Assembly (NCBI GenBank): GCA_002319795.1
Contig: DCFU01000031.1
Location: forward strand, 222,700-286,699
Direction of reading: 5' to 3'
Length of the DNA: 64,000 nucleotides
Origin: Megamonas sp. UBA1796
GTDB taxonomy: Bacteria; Bacillota; Negativicutes; Selenomonadales; Selenomonadaceae
The position numbers were made by a program, and so were the translations under genes. The notes beneath the pieces are model-generated. The model was not told the DNA's origin. It did no database searches and was given only the letters and a program-made list of their open reading frames with translations. Shown one piece after another: positions 15,825-24,746 of the stretch. The stretch's first letter is position 1; every line of letters starts with the position of its first letter.

Positions 15825-16499
15825 ATGGCTAAAAAACAGACGATTTTTCCAAGCCGACTTATAGATGCTTTGACGGGCAGCAATTGCTATATTATAGAGA
15901 ATAGGCAGTATGCACTCATTATTGACCCGAATGATTTTGTTCAAATCCAGGTATATTTGCAAAAGAGAAAGCTAGTTCCGGAATGGGTCATTCTGACACA
16001 TGAACATTGTGACCATATAGCAGGTCTCAATGCTCTGCGCGAACATTATGCAGTCAAGGTTCTCGCCAGCGCTGCCTGCAGCATCGGAATCCAGAGCATG
16101 ACAATCAATATGACCCGTATTATGGAATCCTATTTATATTTTAAGAGCGGGGGGAAGGTGCTGGCTTCTTACCCAAGATTCATCTGTGGACCGGCAGACG
16201 TTATATTTGACAACACTTATCAATTTGAATGGCAGGAACATCATTTTTGTCTGGTGGCTGCTCCGGGGCATACTTCGGGAAGCATTTGCATTCTTGTTGA
16301 CAATGAGACATTGTTTTCGGGGGATTATTTTATTCCCGGAGAGGAAGTCGTTACACGGTTTCCGGGTGGCAGCGAAAAGGCTTATGAAGAAATAGGCAAA
16401 AAGGTTCTGCGCTCTTTGCCGGAGACTATATGGGACTATCCTGGACATGGAGCCTCGTTTCTTTTAACCAAAGAGGTGAAGAAAGACTATGGATTATAG
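15825..16499 (+). CDS. Metallo-beta-lactamase-fold hydrolase, possible thioesterase
   Basis: The 224-residue protein has the complete MBL metal-binding set: THEHCDH near residue 59, a histidine in APGHTSGS, the aspartate in FSGDYFIPG, and the final histidine in DYPGHGAS. The length and motif order match the glyoxalase II/thioesterase-like branch. In an ACP cluster the plausible role is hydrolytic release of an acyl thioester, as in polyketide MBL thioesterases; a lactonase is an alternative. It starts 2 bp after the ACP stop and overlaps the start of the LuxE-like gene by 11 bp. Confidence 0.8.
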   Translation: MAKKQTIFPSRLIDALTGSNCYIIENRQYALIIDPNDFVQIQVYLQKRKLVPEWVILTHEHCDHIAGLNALREHYAVKVLASAACSIGIQSMTINMTRIMESYLYFKSGGKVLASYPRFICGPADVIFDNTYQFEWQEHHFCLVAAPGHTSGSICILVDNETLFSGDYFIPGEEVVTRFPGGSEKAYEEIGKKVLRSLPETIWDYPGHGASFLLTKEVKKDYGL

Positions 16500-17562
16500 T
16501 AAATGGTTGTCTTGTGAACCATATGAATGGAAGCAAAAAGAAAAAGAAACAGTGTACCTGCCTTATTTCACAAGGCTGACAGAACTCCACAGGCGCCGTT
16601 GCGGCCTTTATGGCCGTGCATTGGCAAAGCTTGGTTATGAACCTTTACATACAAACTGCCTGCAAGATATTCCCATGCTGCCCATTTTGCTGTTTAAGCA
16701 CATGGAATTGAAGAGTATTATGGATGATGAGATTTTTAAAATACTGGTATCCTCCGGGACATCGGGACAGGCTGTATCACAAATTTTTTTGGATGCAGCT
16801 ACAGCACGAAACCAACAGCTTACTTTGTTTAAAATAGTAAAAAATTTTTTGGGCGCATCGCGGTTGCCAATGATGATTATTGATTCGCCTTCTGTTTTCA
16901 AAGATAGAGAAAAATTTACAGCCCGTGGGGCAGCTATCCTTGGGTTTTCAATGTTTGCGAAACATCGCTGTTATGCTCTGGATGATACTATGAAAGTAGA
17001 TGTTGGACGTATTGGCCGGTTTGCTGAAGAAAACAGAGGGAAACCAGTTCTTATATTTGGTTTTACCTTTATGATATGGAAATATTTCTGTCGTGCCTTA
17101 CAGGAACAGCATGTTTCTTTTGATTTTTCCAATGCGTATGTATTGCATGGTGGCGGTTGGAAAAAAATGCAGGATTGTGCAGTTTCACCCGATGCATATA
17201 AACGGCGGTTAAAAGATCAATTTGGCATTGACAGGGTACATAATTATTATGGAATGGCTGAACAAACCGGCTGCATTTACATGGAGTGCGAATATGGACA
17301 TTTTCATGCCAGCATTTTTTCGGATATCATTATCAGGAATGCCCGGGATTTTTCTGTTTGTCCTGTAGGCCTGCCCGGAATCATCCAGGTATTATCACCG
17401 ATAGCCGTTTCTTATCCGGGACACTCCATTTTGACTGAGGACATGGGAACTTTACTGGGAATCGATGACTGTCCCTGTGGACGTAAAGGAAAATATTTTT
17501 CTGTTGCTGGACGAATTCCAGCGGCAGAAATAAGGGGGTGCAGTGATATATATGGAGAATAA
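16489..17562 (+). CDS. LuxE-like acyl-protein synthetase/acyltransferase
   Basis: The 357-residue protein belongs to the LuxE family, which in bioluminescent bacteria activates a fatty acid with ATP and holds it as an acyl-enzyme for reduction by LuxC. Visible: IPMLPILLFKHMEL, the ATP-loop SSGTSGQ near residue 89, YYGMAEQTGCIYMECEYGHFH, and the cysteine motif CPCGRKG near the C-terminus, shared with phenylacetate-CoA-ligase relatives. It overlaps the MBL gene by 11 bp and the LuxC-like gene by about 10 bp, so the products are made together. Substrate unknown; no luxA/luxB luciferase genes are present. Confidence 0.85.
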   Translation: MDYSKWLSCEPYEWKQKEKETVYLPYFTRLTELHRRRCGLYGRALAKLGYEPLHTNCLQDIPMLPILLFKHMELKSIMDDEIFKILVSSGTSGQAVSQIFLDAATARNQQLTLFKIVKNFLGASRLPMMIIDSPSVFKDREKFTARGAAILGFSMFAKHRCYALDDTMKVDVGRIGRFAEENRGKPVLIFGFTFMIWKYFCRALQEQHVSFDFSNAYVLHGGGWKKMQDCAVSPDAYKRRLKDQFGIDRVHNYYGMAEQTGCIYMECEYGHFHASIFSDIIIRNARDFSVCPVGLPGIIQVLSPIAVSYPGHSILTEDMGTLLGIDDCPCGRKGKYFSVAGRIPAAEIRGCSDIYGE

Positions 17563-18736
17563 AATTGTTCGATTAGCAGGAAAAATGCCGTTGCATCCGC
17601 ATCCGCTGCCATTGTTTTCACCCATTGTGCTGGGTTTTTTGCAGGCTTTGTCGGAAGAAATCCGTAATAACAGTGTCTTGCAAGGGGAACCGTTATTTGC
17701 TGCTTTTGCCTTTTGGCTGCGACGAAAGCATATAGAGGCATTTCAGGCTACGATTCCTGATTGGCAGAACAGGCTGGGGCGGGGACTCATGTTTCATATA
17801 ACACCTACGAACATTCCTGTTATATTTGCTTATAGCCTGACTATATCCTTGTTAGCTGGGAATAATAATATTGTGCGTGTTTCTCCACGTATTCGGAGGG
17901 CAGCTGCGCCACTGTGCCAGATTATAGAAAACATCTGGAGTCAGCAGGATTTTCGGGTTTTGGGGGAAAACAATACAATTATTACTTATGAAAAAAATCC
18001 AGCCATTCATGCACAGATGACTTCTGTTTGTGATGGAAGAATTATATGGGGCGGGAATGCCTCGATTTGTGAAATTCGGAACGAAGTATTACCGCCGCAA
18101 GCTGTAGAACTTGTATTTGCCGACAGATATTCGCTGGCAGTATTTGATGCGGAAACCTTGTGCCAATGTACGGATTCTGAAATGGCTGTATGGGCGCATC
18201 GTTTCTATAATGATACCTATGATATGGACCAAAATGCCTGCTCAAGTCCGCAACTTATTTTCTGGCTTGCTCCGCGGCATAACGATATAGCATCTGTGCA
18301 GCAGCGATGGTGGCAGGCTGTAGCACAGGCAGCCACAGTGTACAACCTGAGTCCTGTTAAGGCAAGTGGGAAATATGCGCAAATGTGGACCTATGCTATG
18401 ACTTGTCCAACCTTGAAACGTATTGAACAATTCGATAATTTGGTGTATGTGTATACCTTGGATGCATTACCAAAAGATATTACTGGTTTGTCTGGGAAAT
18501 TTGGCCAATTTTTTCAATTTACTATTGCAGGGTTGCAAGATTTTACACCAATCTTAAATAAGAAAGTACAGACTATATCGACGTTGGGGCTTGATAGAGA
18601 TAAATTGCGAAGCGCGATCATTGCATCCGGCGCTTTGGGAGGCGACCGGATCGTTGCTGTTGGACAGGCCATGGAAATAAATGTTTTATGGGACGGTGTA
18701 AATATGCTGGAGCGTCTTTCACGCGTTATCAGTTAG
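17552..18736 (+). CDS. LuxC-like acyl-CoA/acyl-protein reductase
   Basis: The 394-residue protein is a LuxC-type aldehyde dehydrogenase-superfamily reductase that makes an aldehyde from an acyl-enzyme or acyl thioester with NAD(P)H. Seen: FHITPTNIPVIFAYSLTISLLAGNNNIVRVS (nucleotide-binding region), GRIIWGGNASI, the catalytic cysteine in DMDQNACSSPQLIFW near residue 228, and the C-terminal GGDRIVAVGQAMEINVLWDGVN. Start is uncertain: ATG 17552 is used, but GTG 17543 lies at closer spacing to taagggggtg. Together with the LuxE-like protein it should form a carboxylate-to-aldehyde reductase. Confidence 0.86.
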   Translation: MENKIVRLAGKMPLHPHPLPLFSPIVLGFLQALSEEIRNNSVLQGEPLFAAFAFWLRRKHIEAFQATIPDWQNRLGRGLMFHITPTNIPVIFAYSLTISLLAGNNNIVRVSPRIRRAAAPLCQIIENIWSQQDFRVLGENNTIITYEKNPAIHAQMTSVCDGRIIWGGNASICEIRNEVLPPQAVELVFADRYSLAVFDAETLCQCTDSEMAVWAHRFYNDTYDMDQNACSSPQLIFWLAPRHNDIASVQQRWWQAVAQAATVYNLSPVKASGKYAQMWTYAMTCPTLKRIEQFDNLVYVYTLDALPKDITGLSGKFGQFFQFTIAGLQDFTPILNKKVQTISTLGLDRDKLRSAIIASGALGGDRIVAVGQAMEINVLWDGVNMLERLSRVIS

Positions 18737-18748
18737 GAGGGATACCCA

Positions 18749-20149
18749 ATGTATTTTTTCGATAGAAATACACAGTTTATGGATCGCACCTTATTGGCAG
18801 ATGATAATGGCAGGACTATATCCTATGGAGCGTGGTACAAGCATGCTGCGATTCTGAAAAAAATCATGCGTCCGCGATCACTGGCTGTTATTTTGTGTCA
18901 TAATTCTCTTGGATCGGTATTAGCCTATCTTTGTTGTCTGCAAAATCGCATAGTTCCCTTACTGCTTGACAGTCATACAGATTGCGAATTATTGACCCGC
19001 TTGCTTGATTTATATGAGCCTGCGTACATATTCAAAGACATTTCCGACGAAAGGAAAAGGCCAGCTTATAAATTGGAAAATTATGGATTATATAAGCGCT
19101 CCGAGCGTCAGATTGATTTATATCCTGATCTGGCATTGTTGTTGTCTACATCAGGTAGTACGGGGAGTCCAAAGCTCGTGCGGCAAAGCTATGAAAATAT
19201 CCAGTCAAATGCTGTGTCGATTGCGTCTTATCTGGAGCTGAATGATCGGCAGAGGCCTGTTTTATCTTTGCCGATGCACTATACATTTGGCTTGTCTGTT
19301 ATCAATAGTCATTTAGTATCCGGTGCGGCTATTTATTTAACCGAAACCACTGTCTTTGAGGCAGACTTTTGGAAATTCTGCCAAGAGAAGGAAATCACCT
19401 CGTTTGCTGGTGTCCCCTTTACATATGAATGCCTGAAAAAAATCAGTTTTTTTAAAATGGATTTACCAGCCATGACCTTGCTGCTACAAGCTGGCGGCAA
19501 GCTGTCACACGCTTTGCAAAAAGAATATGCAAACTTTGCCCATGTCGCACATAAACGTTTTGTTGTCATGTATGGACAGACGGAAGCAACGGCCCGAATG
19601 TCTTATTTGCCGGTACCGTATAGTATATCTAAGATTGGCAGTATCGGTATTGCAATTCCTGGTGGAAAATTCCGTATCATGCAGAATGCACATACAGAAA
19701 TTGCGAAACCATGGATACACGGGGAATTATGCTATGAAGGCCCCAATGTAACGCTCGGCTATGCCGGATGCACTCAAGACCTCGGTCATGGAGATGAACG
19801 TCATGGATGCCTGTGGACAGGAGATATTGCGTATAGGGATCTGGACGGATTTTATTACATAGCTGGGAGGAAAACACGCTTCGTGAAAATTATGGGGAAA
19901 CGTATCAACTTGGACGAAGTCGAACAGCTTTTTAAAAATACGTATATGCGATATGATTTTGTGTGTACAGGAAAAGATGATAACCTGCGGGTGTTTACGA
20001 CGGCACCAGCAGAGGAGCTAGAAACGTTATCAGATTTTTTAATTCAAAAGATGAATTTGCATCCCGCAGTGTTTAAACTGACAACGATTGCTGTTATTCC
20101 TAAGAATTCTTCGGGGAAAATTGAATACAGAAGGCTTCAGCTAACATGA
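18749..20149 (+). CDS. AMP-dependent acyl ligase (ANL superfamily)
   Basis: The 466-residue adenylating enzyme shows the ANL core motifs: LLSTSGSTGSPKLVRQS (P-loop A3), LPMHYTFGLSV, MYGQTEATARMSYLP (A5), LWTGDIAYRDLDGFYYIAGRKTRFVKIMGKRINLDEVE (A7-A8) and the catalytic lysine in KNSSGKIEYRR (A10). It should activate a carboxylic acid and load it on CoA or on the ACP of the cluster. It is shorter than typical long-chain acyl-CoA ligases, close to carrier-protein-loading ligases. It follows the LuxC-like gene by 12 bp with aggaggg before the ATG and is the last enzyme gene of the unit. Confidence 0.87.
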   Translation: MYFFDRNTQFMDRTLLADDNGRTISYGAWYKHAAILKKIMRPRSLAVILCHNSLGSVLAYLCCLQNRIVPLLLDSHTDCELLTRLLDLYEPAYIFKDISDERKRPAYKLENYGLYKRSERQIDLYPDLALLLSTSGSTGSPKLVRQSYENIQSNAVSIASYLELNDRQRPVLSLPMHYTFGLSVINSHLVSGAAIYLTETTVFEADFWKFCQEKEITSFAGVPFTYECLKKISFFKMDLPAMTLLLQAGGKLSHALQKEYANFAHVAHKRFVVMYGQTEATARMSYLPVPYSISKIGSIGIAIPGGKFRIMQNAHTEIAKPWIHGELCYEGPNVTLGYAGCTQDLGHGDERHGCLWTGDIAYRDLDGFYYIAGRKTRFVKIMGKRINLDEVEQLFKNTYMRYDFVCTGKDDNLRVFTTAPAEELETLSDFLIQKMNLHPAVFKLTTIAVIPKNSSGKIEYRRLQLT

Positions 20150-20303
20150 TATTCCTTATGCTTGCAAAAATTTGTAAAATAAGCAATACCTTTATATATT
20201 GAAAAGCAATTCGATGCCCGCAGTCCAATTCACTATCTGGTAAAAATGTCGGTTCGATAAATAGTTCGGATTTTTGGTTTATGTCAACTATGAGGAGGCC
20301 AGT

Positions 20304-21752
20304 ATGATAAAGAAGAAATTGTCAATATTCTCCACCATATCAGAGGCTGCAGAACGATTAAATGAAATCATAGAGCATTCTTTTGATGGTATTTATATTA
20401 CAGATAGGGATGCAAATACCATTAAAATAAATCATGCGTATGAAGAAATTACCGGACTGAAAAAGGAAGAAGTACTGGGAGAAAACATGACGAATTTAGT
20501 CCGTGAAAAAATTATTTCCATATCGGGCTCATTAATCGTCTTAAAAACCAAAAAGCCAGTTACTTTACAGCAGCATTTTAAAACAGGAAAACAAGCATTG
20601 ATTACGAGTTCACCTATTTTTGACAAAATAGGACAACTTGTAATGGTTGTTACCAATGTACGCGATCTAACTGAGATTTACAAATTGAAACAGGAAGTTC
20701 AGGAAAAAACGGAAGCTATCGAAAGGCTTCGGCTGGAATTGAATCATATGCAACAGCCGCTTGATGAAACCAATCTGGTTATTAAGGACGATATAGCTTT
20801 GGCGGCAATGCTCCTGGCTAATAGAGTCGCTCCGATGGATACAACGGTACTGCTTCTGGGTGAAACAGGTGTCGGTAAGGAGGTTATGGCAAAATATATT
20901 TATCAGCACAGTTTGCGTTCAAAGAACAGCTTCATTAAAGTAAATTGTGGAGCTATTCCTGTCAACTTGATAGAAAGTGAATTATTTGGTTATGAAAAAG
21001 GTGCTTTTACCGGGGCCAGTAAATTTGGCAAAATAGGATTGTTTGAACTAGCGAACAAAGGCACGTTATTCCTTGATGAAATCGGCGAATTGCCCAAAGA
21101 TATGCAAGTTAAGCTTTTGCGTGCTTTGCAGGAACAGGAAATTTTTCGGGTAGGAGGGATTTCTCCGATTAAAATAAACACGCGGATTATCGCCGCGACG
21201 AACCGTAATTTAGAGGAAATGGTCCAACAAAAATTATTTCGTGAAGATCTGTATTATCGTATTACGGTATTTCCTATCTATATTCCCCCGTTGCGTACAA
21301 GGCCAAAGGATATTACCCCGCTGGCAAAATTGTTTTTAAATAAATTGAATCGTAAATATAATTTCAAAAAATATTTTTCCAATGTATCGGTTACGTTATT
21401 AAATGAATATAATTGGCCTGGTAATATCCGTGAACTGAAAAATATTGTCGAGCGGGCTGTTATCATAAGTTCCAGCGATGGAATCAATCCTGAAGATCTG
21501 CATATATACCAACAACAGGGTTTGAATACAAAGCTGGAAGATGCTGAGAATGATACTGTGCCAGAAATGAATCAAAAAAATGGCTCGCACACAACGGCTG
21601 ATTTGAAATCCCTGTTGGAGGATATTGAGTATCGGTATTTAGAACGGGCTTACCAAAACTTTGGAAATGTTCGTGATGCTTCTAAAAGCTTAGGTATTAC
21701 TGCTTCGACCTTTGTGCGCAAGCGGCAAAAATACATAAAAAAAAGCAAATGA
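20304..21752 (+). CDS. PAS-domain sigma-54-dependent activator
   Basis: The 482-residue regulator has an N-terminal PAS domain (about residues 20-120, SFDGIYITDRDANTIKINHAYEEITG), a short coiled linker, the AAA+ domain with Walker A GETGVGKE, the sigma-54 contact loop GAFTGA, Walker B GTLFLDEIGE, and a Fis-type helix-turn-helix (NVRDASKSLGITASTFVRKRQ). It lacks a receiver domain, so it senses a ligand directly. Since it directly follows the LuxC/LuxE cluster and two sigma-54 promoters with shared enhancer-like repeats lie at 14056-14484, it probably controls both that cluster and the abfD operon. ATG at 20304 is set by gaggaggcc. Confidence 0.92.
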   Translation: MIKKKLSIFSTISEAAERLNEIIEHSFDGIYITDRDANTIKINHAYEEITGLKKEEVLGENMTNLVREKIISISGSLIVLKTKKPVTLQQHFKTGKQALITSSPIFDKIGQLVMVVTNVRDLTEIYKLKQEVQEKTEAIERLRLELNHMQQPLDETNLVIKDDIALAAMLLANRVAPMDTTVLLLGETGVGKEVMAKYIYQHSLRSKNSFIKVNCGAIPVNLIESELFGYEKGAFTGASKFGKIGLFELANKGTLFLDEIGELPKDMQVKLLRALQEQEIFRVGGISPIKINTRIIAATNRNLEEMVQQKLFREDLYYRITVFPIYIPPLRTRPKDITPLAKLFLNKLNRKYNFKKYFSNVSVTLLNEYNWPGNIRELKNIVERAVIISSSDGINPEDLHIYQQQGLNTKLEDAENDTVPEMNQKNGSHTTADLKSLLEDIEYRYLERAYQNFGNVRDASKSLGITASTFVRKRQKYIKKSK

Positions 21753-22104
21753 TATTAATGGTGTTTTTTTGACGGAACACTGCGCTGCGGAAAAACATGA
21801 TAAGAATTATAAATAAAGGGGCAGGAACCTATTAAATGGTCGCTGTCCTTTACTTTTTCTCTGTCGCCTATAGTATGAGAAGATGCTGTATAGATAGTTA
21901 TATTTAAAATTCGCGAGGAATTTTTCTGTAATAGAAAAGTTGTGCTGATAAAAATTTTATTACGGTATTGGCAGTATATGATGCGGAGAAGTGGATACAA
22001 TGCAGGGGATAATAGGTGAATGGGGCTATTGGCTTACATTGCCTATGAGATGTATAATAGATTGCAAAGATGTAAATAAAAACAAACGAAAGCAGGGAAG
22101 TCGA
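21753..22104. other. Non-coding interval before the EIIA gene
   Basis: No credible gene is seen here. The stretch is AT-rich and probably holds the promoter for the EIIA gene, but I cannot point to a convincing -35/-10 pair. Confidence 0.5.
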
Positions 22105-22569
22105 ATGTTTGGTTTTAAGAAGAAAAATATCGTAATATCATCTCCTGTACAGGGAGAAATCATGGATATCACTGAAGTACAGGATGGCGTGTTTTCCGAG
22201 AAGATGCTGGGAGATGGTTTTGCTGTGGAGCCGGAATCAGATATTATTGTGGCTCCCTGTGATGGTACGCTTACGCTGCTGGCAGATACGCTGCATGCGG
22301 TAGCATTTGAGAGTGATGGTGTGGAGATACTGGTGCATATTGGGCTGGATACGGTGGCGCTGCAGGGGAAAGGCTTTGAAGCTTTTGCCGTGCAGGGCGA
22401 AAAGGTAAAACGGGGTGATAAGCTGCTCAGCTTCGATCGTTCCTATATACAGAGCCAGGGAAAAGCGCTAACGACTATGCTTGTGGTTACGAATATGGAT
22501 AAAGTAGCTGCCATCGTTAAGAATCTTGCGGACGCGGCGGCGGTTCTAACGGTTGATGTGAAAGGATAG
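22105..22569 (+). CDS. crr: PTS glucose-type EIIA component
   Basis: The 154-residue protein is a soluble EIIA of the glucose family, which takes phosphate from HPr and passes it to a EIIB domain. The active-site histidine is in VEILVHIGLDTVALQG, with the second conserved histidine in DTLHAVAFES; SSPVQGEIMDITEVQDGVFSEKMLGDGFAVEP is the family N-terminal core. No EIIBC gene lies nearby, so it acts in trans, or as a Crr-type regulator. ATG at 22105 follows agcaggg; the longer upstream frame has no family similarity. Confidence 0.9.
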   Translation: MFGFKKKNIVISSPVQGEIMDITEVQDGVFSEKMLGDGFAVEPESDIIVAPCDGTLTLLADTLHAVAFESDGVEILVHIGLDTVALQGKGFEAFAVQGEKVKRGDKLLSFDRSYIQSQGKALTTMLVVTNMDKVAAIVKNLADAAAVLTVDVKG

Positions 22570-22585
22570 GATGTGCAGGTTCTGT

Positions 22586-22834
22586 ATGGAAAATTTCATT
22601 ATAGCTTTGAATGCGGTAGTCCCGCTGTTTTGTCTTATGCTTATAGGTGTCCTTATCAGGCAGGCCAGACTGCTGAGTGCTGAAGGATTCAATTTTTCTG
22701 TACGTCTTTGTGCGGTGGCTTCCTTTACGATGGCACAACAACAGCTCGACAGCGATGTGGAACTTGCTGACAATCACTGCTATGGCTGTTACCCGGAATG
22801 GGTTTTAGCTTACAAAATCTATCGCAATCGGTGA
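22586..22834 (+). pseudogene. Remnant of an AEC (auxin efflux carrier) family transporter
   Basis: The first 38 residues (ENFIIALNAVVPLFCLMLIGVLIRQ..LLSAEGFN) are the normal N-terminus of an AEC permease, a family of about 310 residues. After that the frame breaks into unrelated sequence and ends at residue 82. No continuation is seen downstream. It is a decayed gene at the left edge of a low-gene-density zone with an insertion sequence remnant. Confidence 0.65.
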
Positions 22835-23452
22835 TTGTACTGTCAATTTTAGCGCTGAATCTGAGCTGGATTCAGTGTGCGCAAATTTTGAATTTGGTAA
22901 TAAACCTTGCACAAGAACTTTGGAATGTATTACATCGAAAGTTTCCTCAAGAAATCGTTTTTATCCAGTAGATGTTAGATAAAATATAAGAAATATAAAA
23001 ATTTCAGGTCATTTAAGCCATAAATTGAGGCATATCAAATTTATAAAGAGACAGTAAATAATTTTATGCTTTAATAAAAAGAGAATACGCAAACCGATAT
23101 AGAATCAAGGACTTTAACGATGGAGTTTTCTTAATACTTGAATACGCTAAAAATTCTTATAATTATAAAATAAACTCATAGTCATTGTAACTTTATATCA
23201 CCAAATCAATAAAAGTGGTATTTTAAATCAAATGTACAGTCTTGCCTAAACAAAAAAATAATGAGTAATCTTTTTAAGTCGTACATTTTCTTGACATAGT
23301 ACCAATGGCAATTTAGCGTTGAAAAAGATCATATAAAAAATGACACTGCTAAAAATAGCAATTATAAAGGCTTTATTCCAATACTAGGGAATTAAATCAT
23401 ATTTGCTAGCAATCAAATTTAAGAAAAGGGACATATTTTATGGGTGTCTTAA
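22835..23452. other. AT-rich gene-free stretch
   Basis: No credible gene or family fragment is found in the roughly 600 bp between the AEC remnant and the transposase remnant. Base composition is clearly richer in A and T than in the flanking genes, as in decayed or inserted DNA. Confidence 0.5.
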
Positions 23453-23535
23453 CAAAAAAAGGCCACATCCTATGATAGGGCAGTTACTGATAGTTTTTTT
23501 AAATGCTTAAAATGTGAATATATGATAACTCAGTT
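23453..23535 (+). mobile_element. IS3-family transposase remnant
   Basis: In one frame the DNA encodes KKATSYDRAVTDSFFKCLKCEYM, the typical end of the DDE domain of IS3-family OrfB (consensus YDNAV-ESFFKTLK-E) including the catalytic glutamate position replaced by aspartate. A stop lies directly upstream in frame and no longer transposase or terminal repeats are seen, so only a fragment remains. Confidence 0.7.
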
Positions 23536-23726
23536 CATCCTATCAGTAGCATTGGATGGGTTGCTTCAAACATATCTGCTACTACTCTTAAAAGAACCCA
23601 TTCCTGTCGGATGGTATGAATAAACGACCTATACTAAGGTTTATTTGTTTTTTGTTCGCTAATTTGTATCTACATAGCCAAAAAAGATGCAGTAGAAACA
23701 AAAATATAAATAAAGGAGCCAGCCAA

Positions 23727-24746
23727 ATGATCACTATTAAGGAACTTGCAAATGTATGCGGTGTTTCGCGGGGAACTATAGACAGAGTTCTAAATAATCG
23801 CGGCAACGTAAAACCAGAAAAGCGTGCACTGGTTTTGAATATGATGAAAAAACTCAATTATACACCAAATCCCGCTGGAAAGGCTTTGGCTTCGCACCGA
23901 AATCATCCGAGTGTAGGCATCTTGATTCCTGCAGAGGGTATTCGTTTTTTCGATGCAGTTATGGATGCAATGAAAAAAGCCGAAAAAAAATATGAACTAT
24001 TTGGTCTTAAAGTCATCTGGCGCAATATGCATGGCTATGATGTTAATATGCAGTGTAACATCATTGATGAACTGAAGGACAAAGTTCATGCACTTATCAT
24101 CACCCCAATCAACGATCCGAAGGTAATTGAAAAAATCAATGAATTTATAGCGGACGGTATTTTTGTCGTAACACTGAACAACGATGTCGAACATTCAGAT
24201 CATCACTGCTATGTAGGCAGTGATGATCTGAATGGTGGACAAACTGCCGGTGCTCTGTTGAAGATGATTGGACCAGAAAAATTGCGTATTGGCATTCTCC
24301 TTGGTTCACTGAAAGTCTTGGGACATCAACAACGTCTAGAAGGCTTTAAGTTGATTATGAATGACGACCCGCAATGTAATGTCATTGATATCAAAGAAAA
24401 CAATGATGATGACATCTTGTCATACAATACAACGAAGGACATGCTCGAGGAACATCCAGAAATCAATGCCCTGTTCGTCATCTCATCGGGCGGAAACTAT
24501 GGTGCTTGCCGAGCGGTTTTATCACTTTACAAGGAAAAAGATTTGACAATTATTGTATTCGATACGATTCCGACAACCATTGAAATGATGAAAAATCACA
24601 TTATCAAAGCAGCCATTTACCAACACCCCAGACAGCAAGGCCAGCGAGCCATGCAGATTGTATTCGATTACCTTATAAACGGTATCCGTCCAGAACGGGA
24701 CCGTTACATCATGAAAAATGAAATACGAATTTTACAAAATTTATGA
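23727..24746 (+). CDS. LacI-family transcriptional regulator, probably of arabinose genes
   Basis: The 339-residue protein has a LacI-type helix-turn-helix at the N-terminus (ITIKELANVCGVSRGTIDRVLNNRGNVKPEKR) and a periplasmic-binding-like sugar domain (SVGILIPAEG, ALIITPINDPKVIEKINEF, GSDDLNGGQTAGALL). The GTIDRVLNNRG recognition helix differs from the common T-V-S-R-V-L-N form, which marks a distinct subfamily. ATG at 23727 follows aaaggagcc; an in-frame extension upstream carries no similarity. It lies divergently beside araA-araB-araE across a 540-bp gap, and the araE promoter has two palindromic operators, so control of arabinose uptake is likely but not shown. Confidence 0.85.
   Translation: MITIKELANVCGVSRGTIDRVLNNRGNVKPEKRALVLNMMKKLNYTPNPAGKALASHRNHPSVGILIPAEGIRFFDAVMDAMKKAEKKYELFGLKVIWRNMHGYDVNMQCNIIDELKDKVHALIITPINDPKVIEKINEFIADGIFVVTLNNDVEHSDHHCYVGSDDLNGGQTAGALLKMIGPEKLRIGILLGSLKVLGHQQRLEGFKLIMNDDPQCNVIDIKENNDDDILSYNTTKDMLEEHPEINALFVISSGGNYGACRAVLSLYKEKDLTIIVFDTIPTTIEMMKNHIIKAAIYQHPRQQGQRAMQIVFDYLINGIRPERDRYIMKNEIRILQNL

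Noticed and set aside
16489..18736. A bacterial luciferase (bioluminescence) operon
   Set aside because: Only LuxC-like and LuxE-like proteins are present. No LuxA, LuxB or LuxD is found, and the host is an anaerobe, so light production is not supported.
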